In this document: positions 17,620 through 26,592 of the stretch, one piece after another
Numbering within the stretch: position 1 is the first letter of the stretch
Layout: every line of letters starts with the position of its first letter
From: Sediminibacterium sp.
GTDB lineage: Bacteria; Bacteroidota; Bacteroidia; Chitinophagales; Chitinophagaceae
Assembly: GCA_017983845.1 (NCBI GenBank)
Contig: JAGOAO010000014.1
Span: 1-46,751 of the forward strand
Direction of reading: 5' to 3'
DNA length: 46,751 bases
The notes under the pieces: model-generated
Databases searched by the model: none
The model's input: the letters and a program-made list of their open reading frames with translations, nothing else
What the model was told of the DNA's origin: nothing
Translations under genes and position numbers: made by a program

Positions 17620-18777
17620 ATGCATTTTGTCTTAGTTGATTTGCCGAATAGAGCGCAATTTTACCCCTTTAGCTTAACAAGAAGTTTGACCGAAATGAGG
17701 GCAGGTATTTTTACCATTCAGGAGCGTTGGAATCAATTATTAGACACCCAATGCGATGTGTATACTGCACCTTACCTACAAGCTTTATATCCAAATGAAT
17801 GGTTGAATCAAGCCAATGCAATACTCTATATCAATGCCACATGTATACCCGACAAGCATTTGAAATTGGCTTTTGCTAATTTAAAAGAAGGTGAAAACCT
17901 GATCAATGAAGACGGCAAGTGGATTGCCTCTTTTACAACGGAAAGAAGCTTGGGTAAAATCTTATTAGGGGATCCCAATTTAAAGACCACCATACCTGCA
18001 AAATTTATCAAAGATGCAATGCATTTATTACAATTAAATGGGGCATTTATTAAGGCAGATTGGGAATCCATTGTGTCCAACCGAAGTTCAGAGAAAGTGG
18101 ATCCATCCAACAGGCTCATCTGTCCTGAACAAATTTTTATTGAACCCGGGGCAGTCTTGACTGGTGTGAGTTTAAACGCTACAGAAGGCCCAATTTATAT
18201 AGGAAAAAATGCACTTTTAATGGAAGGAGCTGCCATTCGAGGCCCATTTGTATTAGGCGAAAAATCGGTCGTAAAAATGAATGCATGTATTTATGGTGCA
18301 ACTTCTGTAGGAAAGTATTGTACTATCGGAGGAGAAATTAAAAACAGCATCATTTTTGGAAATTCAAATAAAGCACATGAAGGTTATTTAGGTGATAGTA
18401 TCATTGGTCAATGGTGCAATATAGGTGCAGGCACAAGCAATAGCAATGTCAAGAATACAGCAGGCCCAATTCAGATTTGGAATCAAGATCAAAAAACATG
18501 GGACACAGTAGGGAATAAGATGGGAATGTTGGTTGGAGATTATACCCGTTTCGCCATCCAATCAAGTATCAATACTGGATCCTATATTGGCGTATCGGCT
18601 AATATTTATGGCAACGGGTTATTACCTAAAATGATTCCGAACTTCAGCTGGGGGATTACTAAAGGCTATATGTTAGATAAAGCGATTGAGGATATTCAAA
18701 ATTGGAAAAAAATGAAAGGTTTCCAAATCACTGAGGCAGAAAAGGCGATCTTATCCACCTTGTTTCATATGGAATAG
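17620..18777 (+). CDS. GlmU-like sugar nucleotidyltransferase with left-handed beta-helix
   Basis: 385 residues from the ATG; the frame also allows a TTG two codons earlier. The N-terminal part (VLVDLPNRAQFYPFSLTRSLTEMRAG) matches the Bacteroidota NTP-transferase variant that replaces the classic LxxGxGTR loop. The C-terminal half is a left-handed beta-helix of hexapeptide repeats (about 170-360: IYIGKNALLMEGAAIRGPFVLG, SIIGQWCNIGAG). These features suggest a sugar-1-phosphate nucleotidyl- and/or acyltransferase of the GlmU type for envelope precursors. Classic GlmU N-terminal motifs are missing, so the substrate is uncertain. tpiA and lepA follow on the same strand. Confidence 0.8.
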   Translation: MHFVLVDLPNRAQFYPFSLTRSLTEMRAGIFTIQERWNQLLDTQCDVYTAPYLQALYPNEWLNQANAILYINATCIPDKHLKLAFANLKEGENLINEDGKWIASFTTERSLGKILLGDPNLKTTIPAKFIKDAMHLLQLNGAFIKADWESIVSNRSSEKVDPSNRLICPEQIFIEPGAVLTGVSLNATEGPIYIGKNALLMEGAAIRGPFVLGEKSVVKMNACIYGATSVGKYCTIGGEIKNSIIFGNSNKAHEGYLGDSIIGQWCNIGAGTSNSNVKNTAGPIQIWNQDQKTWDTVGNKMGMLVGDYTRFAIQSSINTGSYIGVSANIYGNGLLPKMIPNFSWGITKGYMLDKAIEDIQNWKKMKGFQITEAEKAILSTLFHME

Positions 18778-18791
18778 CGCCATTTTTTAGT

Positions 18792-18799
18792 TACCTTTG
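18792..18799 (+). promoter_or_regulatory. Candidate -7 promoter element TACCTTTG for tpiA
   Basis: TAnnTTTG match in the 41-base gap between the GlmU-like gene and tpiA, with a predicted leader of about 15 bases. tpiA and lepA may thus be transcribed separately from the gene upstream. Confidence 0.4.
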
Positions 18800-18818
18800 A
18801 GCCTTCAAAATAAATACT

Positions 18819-19580
18819 ATGAGAAAACAAATAGCAGCTGCAAACTGGAAAATGAATTTAAGTCAAATTGAAGCCGAAGCCTTATTGGATCAGTTATTGG
18901 CAACAGAACACAGTTTAACAGCAAATCAAGAAGCCATTTTCGCAGTACCAGCTATTTATATCCCATTAGCAGCACAAAAATTAGTAGGAAAAAATAATGT
19001 ATTTGTTGCAGCACAAAACTGTCATCAAAAATCAAATGGTGCTTATACAGGAGAAATTTCTGCTCCAATGTATGCATCCGTTGGGGTTCACCATATTGTT
19101 TTAGGACATTCTGAACGTCGTGAATATTTTGCAGAATCAGATGCTTTATTAGCAGAAAAAACTGATGCTGTTTTAGCCATCGGAAGTACCCCCATTTTTT
19201 GTTGCGGTGAGCCATTAGAAATTAGAGAAGCGGGAACGCAAAATAGTTTTGTAGAAGCACAATTAAAAAATTCATTATTTCATTTGTCAGCAGAACAAAT
19301 TGTAAAAGTGGTGATTGCATACGAACCCATTTGGGCTATTGGAACAGGAAAAACTGCGTCAAGTGAACAAGCACAAGAAATCCATGCATACATTAGATCT
19401 GTATTTGCAACAAAATATGGACAATCCATTGCAGATCAAATTTCTATTTTGTATGGTGGCAGTGTAAAAGCAGCGAATGCGAAAGAAATTTTCTCTCAAC
19501 CAGATGTAGACGGCGGATTGGTTGGTGGTGCATCTTTAATTGCAACAGAATTTGCAGCAATTATCAACGCACTAAAATAG
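18819..19580 (+). CDS. tpiA: Triose-phosphate isomerase
   Basis: 253 residues, a complete TIM barrel that interconverts dihydroxyacetone phosphate and glyceraldehyde 3-phosphate. Active-site residues are visible: Lys11 in AANWKMN, the His in VLGHSERR, and the Glu in AYEPIWAIGTG with its mobile loop 6. The phosphate-binding YGGSVKAAN and DGGLVGGASL segments are intact. lepA starts 25 bases downstream. Confidence 0.98.
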   Translation: MRKQIAAANWKMNLSQIEAEALLDQLLATEHSLTANQEAIFAVPAIYIPLAAQKLVGKNNVFVAAQNCHQKSNGAYTGEISAPMYASVGVHHIVLGHSERREYFAESDALLAEKTDAVLAIGSTPIFCCGEPLEIREAGTQNSFVEAQLKNSLFHLSAEQIVKVVIAYEPIWAIGTGKTASSEQAQEIHAYIRSVFATKYGQSIADQISILYGGSVKAANAKEIFSQPDVDGGLVGGASLIATEFAAIINALK

Positions 19581-19605
19581 TTTTTAAAAGAACCCTAATT
19601 ATTAC

Positions 19606-21390
19606 ATGAAGCACATAAGAAATTTTTGTATCATCGCCCATATTGATCACGGTAAAAGTACCTTGGCAGATCGTTTATTGGAACACACCAAGACCATTAC
19701 TGAACGTGAGATGATGAATCAAGTGTTGGATGATATGGATTTAGAGCGAGAGAAAGGTATTACCATTAAGAGCCACGCAATTCAGATCAATTATATCCAT
19801 AAAGGAGAAACCTACACTTTAAATTTAATTGATACTCCGGGTCACGTTGACTTTAGTTATGAAGTTAGCCGTGCTTTGGCTGCATGTGAAGGTGCACTAT
19901 TATTAGTAGATGCGTCTCAAGGTATACAGGCACAAACAATTAGTAACTTATACTTGGCTTTGGATAACAATTTAGAGATCATACCCGTGATCAATAAAAT
20001 TGATATGGATGGGGCTAAAATTCCGGAAGTAACAGATCAAATTATTGATTTAATAGGTTGTAAGCAAGAAGATATTTTACTAGCAAGCGGACGTTCAGGA
20101 ATTGGTATCGAAGAAATTTTACAAGCAGTTTGTGAGCGTATTCCAGCACCAGTAGGAGATCCTGAAGCGCCATTACAAGCATTGATCTTTGATAGCGTAT
20201 TCAATAGCTTTAGAGGAATCATAGTTTACTACCGAATTATGAATGGTGTCCTAAAGAAAAATGATAAAATACAATTTGTAGCATCAGGTAAAGATTATAT
20301 AGCAGATGAAGTTGGGGTATTGAAATTAGCCATGACGCCAAAGGCAGAAGTAAGAGCCGGTGATGTGGGTTATATTATTACGGGTATTAAAAATGCTAAA
20401 GAAGTGAAGGTAGGAGATACCATTACTTTGGCGAATAATCCGGGTGAAATGATTCATGGATTTGAGGAAGTAAAACCAATGGTATTCTCTGGAATTTATC
20501 CAGTGAATACAGATGAGTTTGAAGAATTAAGAGATTGTATGGACAAATTACAATTGAATGATGCTTCTTTAACTTTTGAATTAGAAACATCTCAAGCTTT
20601 AGGTTTTGGTTTCCGTTGTGGATTCCTGGGTTTATTGCATATGGAAATTGTGCAAGAACGTTTAGAACGTGAATTCAATCAAACAGTGATTACGACTGTT
20701 CCTAACGTAAGCTTTATAGCCTATACGACAAGAGACGAAAAAATCATTGTCAACAATCCTACAGAAATGCCTGATCCAGTAAAGATCAAGCGTATCGAAG
20801 AACCATTTATTAGAGCACAAATTATTACCACTCCAGATTATATTGGCAATATCATCACCCTTTGTTTAAGTAAAAGAGGGATGTTGATCAATCAAAGTTA
20901 TTTAACGCCTACAAGGGTTGAATTGATTTTTGAAATGCCATTGACTGAGATTGTATTTGATTTCTATGACAAATTAAAGAGCCAAACTAGAGGCTATGCT
21001 TCTTTTGACTACACACAAATAGGATTCAGAGATGCGGATATTGTAAAAATGGATATTTTATTGAACAATGAAAAAGTGGATGCATTAAGTGCATTAATCC
21101 ACAGAGGCAAGTCGGCGGAATTTGGTCGTAAATTGTGTGAAAAGCTAAAAGATTTATTAACCAAACAACAGTTCCAAATTGCGATTCAAGCAGCCATTGG
21201 TGCCAAAGTAGTTGCAAGAGAAAATATCTCTGCAATGCGTAAGGATGTAACTGCAAAATGTTATGGTGGTGATATTAGCCGTAAACGTAAATTGTTAGAG
21301 AAGCAGAAAGAAGGTAAAAAGAGAATGCGTCAAATTGGAAACGTAGAAATTCCTCAAGAAGCTTTCTTAGCAGTATTGAAATTAGATTAA
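19606..21390 (+). CDS. lepA: Elongation factor 4 (LepA)
   Basis: 594 residues, the normal LepA size. It is a ribosome-dependent GTPase involved in initiation or back-translocation. The GTPase motifs are [31 protein letters not shown] and NKIDMDGA. The LepA-specific C-terminal domain, rich in basic residues, is present ([24 protein letters not shown]). It is preceded closely by tpiA and is the last gene of this rightward run. Confidence 0.98.
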   Translation: MKHIRNFCIIAHIDHGKSTLADRLLEHTKTITEREMMNQVLDDMDLEREKGITIKSHAIQINYIHKGETYTLNLIDTPGHVDFSYEVSRALAACEGALLLVDASQGIQAQTISNLYLALDNNLEIIPVINKIDMDGAKIPEVTDQIIDLIGCKQEDILLASGRSGIGIEEILQAVCERIPAPVGDPEAPLQALIFDSVFNSFRGIIVYYRIMNGVLKKNDKIQFVASGKDYIADEVGVLKLAMTPKAEVRAGDVGYIITGIKNAKEVKVGDTITLANNPGEMIHGFEEVKPMVFSGIYPVNTDEFEELRDCMDKLQLNDASLTFELETSQALGFGFRCGFLGLLHMEIVQERLEREFNQTVITTVPNVSFIAYTTRDEKIIVNNPTEMPDPVKIKRIEEPFIRAQIITTPDYIGNIITLCLSKRGMLINQSYLTPTRVELIFEMPLTEIVFDFYDKLKSQTRGYASFDYTQIGFRDADIVKMDILLNNEKVDALSALIHRGKSAEFGRKLCEKLKDLLTKQQFQIAIQAAIGAKVVARENISAMRKDVTAKCYGGDISRKRKLLEKQKEGKKRMRQIGNVEIPQEAFLAVLKLD

Positions 21391-21408
21391 TCGTAAGAAT
21401 CGATACGA

Positions 21409-21957
21409 TTATAAAGCCTGAGCAAACTGGAATAGATGATCAAAACGATCATCTATTCTAGTATCTGGGAAGGGCGCTTCGGGATGCGTTGTTGCAAGGT
21501 ATACCGTATGCATGCCCGCATTGCGTCCAAATTCCATGTCAGACATTCTATTGCCCACCATAATCGCCTTATTCAAATCAATATTTGGGAAATCAGTTTT
21601 TGCTTGGAAAGCCATACCAGGCTGTGGTTTTCTATTGTACGAATCATTATTCAAGTCGGAACAATAATAGATCGCATCAATTCTTCCACCCAATTCCAGA
21701 ATCTTATTGGTCATATGTTGATGAATATTTGCCAAATCAGCGTCTGTCATTAAACCTTTGCCAATGCCTTTTTGATTGGTGGTAATGATAATTTTATTGA
21801 ACTTTTGTGCAAGTAAGGGGAGTGCTATTAAACTTTCCGCATAGAATTCAAATTCCCCCCAATGACGAATATAATCCTCGTTTTTCTCGTGATTGATAAC
21901 GCCATCTCTGTCGAGGAATAATGTCCAATCCCCATTGATATCTAATTGCTTCAACAT
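21409..21957 (-). CDS. gmhB: GmhB-like HAD phosphatase (heptose bisphosphatase family)
   Basis: 182 residues. HAD motif I is FLDRDGVIN with Asp16 and Asp18. Motif II is TTNQKGIGKGLM. Lys110 lies in RKPQPGM, and the motif IV region is MVGNRMSDMEFGRNAG. The family removes the C7 phosphate of D-glycero-D-manno-heptose 1,7-bisphosphate. Two departures from classic GmhB are clear. The Cys/His zinc loop is reduced to a single Cys (YYCSDLNNDSYNRKP), and the first acidic residue of motif IV is Asn136. It directly follows gmhA with no spacing, which supports a heptose role. A histidinol-phosphatase-like or other sugar phosphatase remains possible. Confidence 0.8.
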   Translation of the reverse strand: MLKQLDINGDWTLFLDRDGVINHEKNEDYIRHWGEFEFYAESLIALPLLAQKFNKIIITTNQKGIGKGLMTDADLANIHQHMTNKILELGGRIDAIYYCSDLNNDSYNRKPQPGMAFQAKTDFPNIDLNKAIMVGNRMSDMEFGRNAGMHTVYLATTHPEAPFPDTRIDDRFDHLFQFAQAL

Positions 21958-22539
21958 CTATTTGCCGAAAATATTTTCTTCTACTAATTCACAGATGATA
22001 TGACCCACTAATATATGAGACTCTTGAATTCTTGGTGTTGTGGAGGAGGGGATATTGATTAAGAAATCACTTAATTCTTTCATCTTACCACCTGCAATAC
22101 CAGTGAAACCTACAGTCACCACACCAATTGATTTAGCCATTTCAAAAGCTTTTACAATATTGCCTGAATTACCCGAAGTACTAATACCAACCAATACATC
22201 CCCAGGTTTAGCAAGGCCTTCTAATAATCTAGCATAAATCACATCATAACTATAATCGTTTGCAACAGCCGTTAAATAGGAACTATTGCAATGTAGTGCA
22301 TCCGATGGTAGTGCTTTTCTATCCTTATAAAAACGACCAGAGAACTCTGCAGCTAAATGTTGTGCATCTGCTGCACTACCACCATTACCAGCAAAATAAA
22401 CAGCATTGCCTTGTTTAAATGCATGTGTAATAGCATGAACAATTTTTTCGATTTCTAATACCAGATGTGCATCCTTTAATAAAGCTTGCTTTACTTGGAT
22501 AGAACCTTCTATGATTGATTGTATTTGTTGTATTGACAT
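21958..22539 (-). CDS. gmhA: Sedoheptulose 7-phosphate isomerase (SIS domain)
   Basis: 193 residues, one SIS domain. The family converts sedoheptulose 7-phosphate to D-glycero-D-manno-heptose 7-phosphate, the first step to ADP- or GDP-heptose. Visible sites are FAGNGGSAADAQHLAAEF and GISTSGNSGNI for phosphate binding. Glu65 and His180 fall at the positions of the catalytic Glu65 and His180 of E. coli GmhA. It abuts gmhB, and the glycosyltransferase gene upstream ends 9 bases before it. No hldE-type kinase/nucleotidyltransferase is in the window. Confidence 0.9.
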   Translation of the reverse strand: MSIQQIQSIIEGSIQVKQALLKDAHLVLEIEKIVHAITHAFKQGNAVYFAGNGGSAADAQHLAAEFSGRFYKDRKALPSDALHCNSSYLTAVANDYSYDVIYARLLEGLAKPGDVLVGISTSGNSGNIVKAFEMAKSIGVVTVGFTGIAGGKMKELSDFLINIPSSTTPRIQESHILVGHIICELVEENIFGK

Positions 22540-22548
22540 AGGAATGAT

Positions 22549-23679
22549 TTATAATTGTTGGTACAAAGTTAAAAAAGATTGTCGCATTTGTTCCCAACTA
22601 TATTTTTTCTTTTCTGTAACTAAATGGGGCATAAAATGTGCGGTGCCTCTTTCGTATAATTGAAGTATACCTTTTGCGATAGCGTTCACATTTGGTTCAA
22701 CTACCAAACCCACTTTGTCATGAGGGACAGTATCCGCTAAACCACCCACATTGGTCACCAACATTGGCTTTAAAAAATGATACGCCATGGGTGTGACCCC
22801 ACTTTGTGTTGCGTTCTTATACGGTTGTATAATAAAATCTGCTGCTGAAGCATACAATTTCACTTCCTGCTCACCAATGTATTGATTGTAAACAGAGATA
22901 GAATCAGTTAAGCCCAATTTTTCGATTTGTGCTAAATAAGGTTCAGGAGCCTCATAGAATTCACCAGCTATGACTAATTTAATCCCTGCTGCTTTTAAGG
23001 CAGGATCGGACATTGCTTCAATTAATAAATCTAATCCTTTATAGGCTCTAACAAAACCAAAGAATAAGATGACTTTATCGTTCACTTCTAAATTCAATAG
23101 TTTTCTAGCTTCAGCTGTAGGTATGGCTTCTCCAAAGTGATCATAAATAGGATGTGGTGAAACACAACTTGGTTTATTCGTAAATGTCTTTACATCTTTT
23201 TGCACTTTATTGCTCATCGTTAAAAAACCATCCACTCCACGCACAAAGTATTTTGTAAATAAATTGTCTCCCCATCTTTTTTCATGAGGAATCATATTAT
23301 CCACAATGGCAATCACTTTGGTATGTTTATTCCATTTAACAATACTTAAAATGGTACCTAAACAAGGGCCCATGAATGGAATCCAATAACGTACGATGAT
23401 TAAATCGGGGCGTTCATTCTTGATGCGTAAACCAACTCGAATCCAATTGAATGGATTGACAGAGTTCATCGCAACTTCAATTTTTAAATGCTTTGGAGCA
23501 GGATCTGTTGAATATTGTGTCGTTCCAGGAAAAAGGAATCCAGGATATTGTAAAGAAAATGTACAAAGCTTGGTTTGAATACCTGATTCAATAAAACAAG
23601 TAGCTAATTTTTCATCAAAAGCAGCTAGGTTGCCTCTTAATGGCCAAGCTGGCCCCATAATGATCAATTGATCTACCAT
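22549..23679 (-). CDS. Glycosyltransferase family 4 protein
   Basis: 376 residues with a GT-B layout. The N-terminal half is an acceptor domain. The C-terminal nucleotide-sugar domain carries KVILFFGFVRAYKGLDLLIEAM and VKLYASAADFIIQPYKNATQSGVTPMA, the usual GT4 hallmarks with a retained Glu/Gln-rich donor region. The acceptor is unknown. Its start overlaps the stop of the family 2 glycosyltransferase gene by 7 bases and gmhA follows 9 bases later, so it probably helps build a heptose-containing surface glycan. That role is an inference. Confidence 0.88.
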   Translation of the reverse strand: MVDQLIIMGPAWPLRGNLAAFDEKLATCFIESGIQTKLCTFSLQYPGFLFPGTTQYSTDPAPKHLKIEVAMNSVNPFNWIRVGLRIKNERPDLIIVRYWIPFMGPCLGTILSIVKWNKHTKVIAIVDNMIPHEKRWGDNLFTKYFVRGVDGFLTMSNKVQKDVKTFTNKPSCVSPHPIYDHFGEAIPTAEARKLLNLEVNDKVILFFGFVRAYKGLDLLIEAMSDPALKAAGIKLVIAGEFYEAPEPYLAQIEKLGLTDSISVYNQYIGEQEVKLYASAADFIIQPYKNATQSGVTPMAYHFLKPMLVTNVGGLADTVPHDKVGLVVEPNVNAIAKGILQLYERGTAHFMPHLVTEKKKYSWEQMRQSFLTLYQQL

Positions 23680-24614
23680 CCTTGTTTCTCCTCAATTAAA
23701 TAGGTATTTCTATCTGCTGCATTTCTGTTCATGATTTCTGCAATGAAACCCGCTAAAAATAATTGTGTCCCAATTAACATGGCCGTTAAAGCAATATAAA
23801 ATGCTGGCTTATTGGTTACACTTGTTATAGGGTCAATAAACTTTCCAATCACAATATAAAATACAGATGCGAATCCTAATAAAAAGAATAGGGTACCAAT
23901 GAGTCCAAAGAACTGCATTGGTTTTTTTCCAAACTTGGATAAAAATTGGATGGTCAATAAATCCAAAAATCCATTGACAAATCTTTCCCAACCAAATTTA
24001 GTATGTCCGTATTTTCTTGCTTGGTGTTGTACTACTTTTTCACCAATTCTTTTAAAACCAGCCCATTTAGCAAGTATAGGGATATAACGATGCATTTCTC
24101 CAAAGACTTCGATACTCTTGACCACTTTCAATTGGTAGGCTTTGATACCACAATTAAAATCATGTAATTTGATGCCGGAGCTTTTACTTGCCACCGCATT
24201 GTATAATTTTGAAGGAATATTCTTAGTTAAAGTGTTATCGAATCTTTTTTTCTTCCATCCACTCACCAATTGATATCCTTGCTCCGTAATCATCTGATAA
24301 AATTCTGGTATCTCGTCGGGACTATCTTGTAAATCTGCATCCATGGTCATTACCATATCGCCTTGTGCAGCTTTAAAGCCTTCATTCAATGCTGCAGACT
24401 TCCCATAATTACGTTGAAACTTAATCCCTTTTAAAGCTGGGTATTGATTGCGTAATGTAGCAATCGCTTCCCAACTTCCGTCATCACTTCCATCATCAAT
24501 CATGATGACTTCGTAGGTGAATGAATTTGCATCCATGACACGGTGAATCCATGCCATTAATTCAGGCAAAGATTCCGCTTCATTGAACAAGGGTATAACG
24601 ACAGAAATCTGCAT
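23673..24614 (-). CDS. Family 2 glycosyltransferase with two C-terminal membrane helices
   Basis: 313 residues. The N-terminal GT-A domain has VVIPLFNEAESLPEL, MIDDGSDDGSW and the metal-binding MDADLQDSPDEI. Two membrane helices follow (about 225-250 and 262-290). This is the layout of DPM1/GtrB/ArnC enzymes, which transfer a sugar from a nucleotide donor to undecaprenyl phosphate on the inner membrane. The sugar is unknown. It is coupled to the GT4 gene by a 7-base overlap and lies 6 bases after the DUF4199 gene. Confidence 0.9.
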   Translation of the reverse strand: MQISVVIPLFNEAESLPELMAWIHRVMDANSFTYEVIMIDDGSDDGSWEAIATLRNQYPALKGIKFQRNYGKSAALNEGFKAAQGDMVMTMDADLQDSPDEIPEFYQMITEQGYQLVSGWKKKRFDNTLTKNIPSKLYNAVASKSSGIKLHDFNCGIKAYQLKVVKSIEVFGEMHRYIPILAKWAGFKRIGEKVVQHQARKYGHTKFGWERFVNGFLDLLTIQFLSKFGKKPMQFFGLIGTLFFLLGFASVFYIVIGKFIDPITSVTNKPAFYIALTAMLIGTQLFLAGFIAEIMNRNAADRNTYLIEEKQGW

Positions 24615-24620
24615 AATATA

Positions 24621-25145
24621 TTATTGAGCTGTATCTTGTTTAAATGGATCTATTGGATTTTTCTTTGCAACGCCCGCTCCAATTAAAGAAGCTATTGCAC
24701 CCATGAAACCAGTGCCAATTAAAACACCTCCAATCGCAAATGGTACAAAGAATTTTTTAGTCATTGTAATGGCTTGTTCAATCATCTCGTCAGTCATTTG
24801 AGGATTCTTTTCCATTTGCGCTCTAGACATATCAATGATTTTATCAATCATGTCTGGGAAAAGTACTTTTAAAGACAATAAAGTGTAAACAACAGAAATG
24901 ACAATCAAGACGGCAGTTGTTTTAAAACCATGGGCAAAAATATTACCAAAACTTACATTATTTCCATTTTGATTCGCATAAACGATATTACCATAAATGA
25001 TGCCACCAATAATGACTGCATAACTAATCCAGCTTACCCATGATACAGCATATAAATTGAAAACATAAACTATAATGCTAAATAAAATTGAAAATGCACC
25101 TAAAATAGCGCCCTTTACAAGATGTGATGTGATTTGTTTTTCCAT
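24621..25145 (-). CDS. DUF4199 membrane protein
   Basis: 174 residues with four predicted membrane helices (about 10-30, 34-54, 72-93 and 135-157) and a helical polar stretch between the third and fourth (DMIDKIIDMSRAQMEKNPQMTDEM). The pattern fits DUF4199, a Bacteroidota family of unknown function. Its position between the dihydroorotase-like gene and the membrane glycosyltransferase suggests a role in export or assembly of the same glycan, but the sequence itself does not show this. Confidence 0.82.
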   Translation of the reverse strand: MEKQITSHLVKGAILGAFSILFSIIVYVFNLYAVSWVSWISYAVIIGGIIYGNIVYANQNGNNVSFGNIFAHGFKTTAVLIVISVVYTLLSLKVLFPDMIDKIIDMSRAQMEKNPQMTDEMIEQAITMTKKFFVPFAIGGVLIGTGFMGAIASLIGAGVAKKNPIDPFKQDTAQ

Positions 25146-25185
25146 GATGGGTTGTATTAAAATTGTTTGTTGTGTTTTTTTAAAA

Positions 25186-26457
25186 TTATGAAACCGTGTT
25201 TAAATGTAATTTGCCTTTTGCATAAATACCAATCACTTTTCCTTTGAGTGCTTTATCCCAAAATGGACTATTGGCCGATTTACTTTTTGAATCAGATTTA
25301 GCAAGAGAAGTGGTTCCTTGACGACTGAATAAAGTCAATTCTACCTCATGACCTTCTTGTATGGTTTTAGATCCTACATTGAAAATTTGTCTAGCTCGAT
25401 TGGTAAACAAATTAGCGATTGCTTCATCTGTAAGTTGAGGTAATAATTGGTTGATCGTAGCAAAGCTTGTTTCAATAGATGCGATACCTGCTTTAGCATA
25501 TTCAAATTCAATGGTTTTTCCATCCCAATCCTGCGGTTGATGATGTGCGCTAATGCAGTCCACCACACCATTTTCAACTGCCTTTAACAATGCTTCCTGG
25601 TCTGCCTTAGTTCTTAATGGAGGATAGACTTTTAACAAAGTATCATAAGTATTTAAATCCGTTTCATTGAAATATAAATGATAAGGCGTCACACTACAAG
25701 TTAATGCCAATCCTTCTTTTTTGCCTGCTTCAATTAACGCAATCCCTTTTGCAGTGCTTACTCCAGTGATATGTAATTTGGAATGGGTATATTTTAATAA
25801 TTCAATGTCTCGTGCAATCATTAATTCTTCTGCAATTGCTGGGATACCTGGTAAGCCCAATTGAGTAGAAGTAATCCCTTCGTTCATCAATCCTAAACTT
25901 CCTAAACTTTTATCAATTGGCATTTGGATCACTACGCCATCAAAAGTTTTGACATATTGTAAAGCCTTTAAAAATAATAGGGTAGATTGGACAGGGTATA
26001 AACCATCACTTGATGCGACAGCACCAGCTTGATGCATGTCTATCATTTCGGCTAAATCCTTTCCTTCTATTTTTTTGGACAAAGCCCCAATTGGCAAAAC
26101 ATGAATGGGTAATTGATGGTTTTGCTGTACAATATAATTGACTTGCGCTTTATTGTCAATCACAGGCTGTGTGTTGGGTACAACAAAAACTGTTGTGTAT
26201 CCACCTGCTTGTGCAGCCGCTGCACCTGTTTCTAAAGTTTCTCTATGCTCATAACCTGGGTCACAAAAATGGGTAAATGGATCCACCCAACCCGTACTTA
26301 CGATGGTACCAGGAATTTCTATGATTTGGTCTGCTGAACCAGTATAATGATCTACTATGGAAACCAATACCGCGTCTTGAAGAAGGATATCTTTTACTTG
26401 GCCGTTAAATGGCGATTGCTGATCAGCAATTTTGACTTGCCTGAGTAGAATTGTCAT
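25186..26457 (-). CDS. Dihydroorotase homologue, probably non-catalytic (PyrC-prime-like)
   Basis: 423 residues with the full amidohydrolase/dihydroorotase fold: DPGYEHRETLETGAAAAQAGG, VVPNTQP, LHITGVSTAKG, and FEYAKAGIASIETSFA. The residues that bind metal and substrate are largely changed. In the HxHxR motif only the middle His63 remains (Phe61, Cys65). HCED reads MPID (Met179). The His before VST is Gly232. TDHAPH reads AHHQPQ, so the catalytic Asp is His305. The scaffold and the DPG turn are kept, which argues for selection on structure. In Pseudomonas an inactive PyrC-like chain is needed for aspartate transcarbamoylase assembly; a similar role here is an inference. It heads the DUF4199/GT/gmh operon. 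Confidence 0.85.
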   Translation of the reverse strand: MTILLRQVKIADQQSPFNGQVKDILLQDAVLVSIVDHYTGSADQIIEIPGTIVSTGWVDPFTHFCDPGYEHRETLETGAAAAQAGGYTTVFVVPNTQPVIDNKAQVNYIVQQNHQLPIHVLPIGALSKKIEGKDLAEMIDMHQAGAVASSDGLYPVQSTLLFLKALQYVKTFDGVVIQMPIDKSLGSLGLMNEGITSTQLGLPGIPAIAEELMIARDIELLKYTHSKLHITGVSTAKGIALIEAGKKEGLALTCSVTPYHLYFNETDLNTYDTLLKVYPPLRTKADQEALLKAVENGVVDCISAHHQPQDWDGKTIEFEYAKAGIASIETSFATINQLLPQLTDEAIANLFTNRARQIFNVGSKTIQEGHEVELTLFSRQGTTSLAKSDSKSKSANSPFWDKALKGKVIGIYAKGKLHLNTVS

Positions 26458-26592
26458 CGAGTCAATGAATTTCGTGCAATATAACTCGTTTTTCTCTATT
26501 TAGGGGTATAACTGCGTTCAAAATCACCAGATCTAAGGTTAAAAATGGGCACTTGTAGAGGCAATCCATATTAATGAGTTACCTTCGCAATC

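Noticed and set aside
21388..21411. Hairpin TAATCGTA/TACGATTA between lepA and gmhB
   Set aside because: Eight weak base pairs, an eight-base loop and no U-run; it also overlaps the lepA stop codon. Not strong enough to call a terminator.
26415..26430. Perfect 16-base palindrome ATTGCTGATCAGCAAT inside the dihydroorotase-like gene
   Set aside because: A palindrome of this length is expected about once by chance in 46 kb, and it lies within codons with no promoter context.
26458..26488. CGAGT/ACTCG inverted repeat in front of the dihydroorotase-like gene
   Set aside because: Only five-base arms with a 21-base loop; likely chance. The 135-base gap holds nothing else clear besides the weak helicase promoter element.
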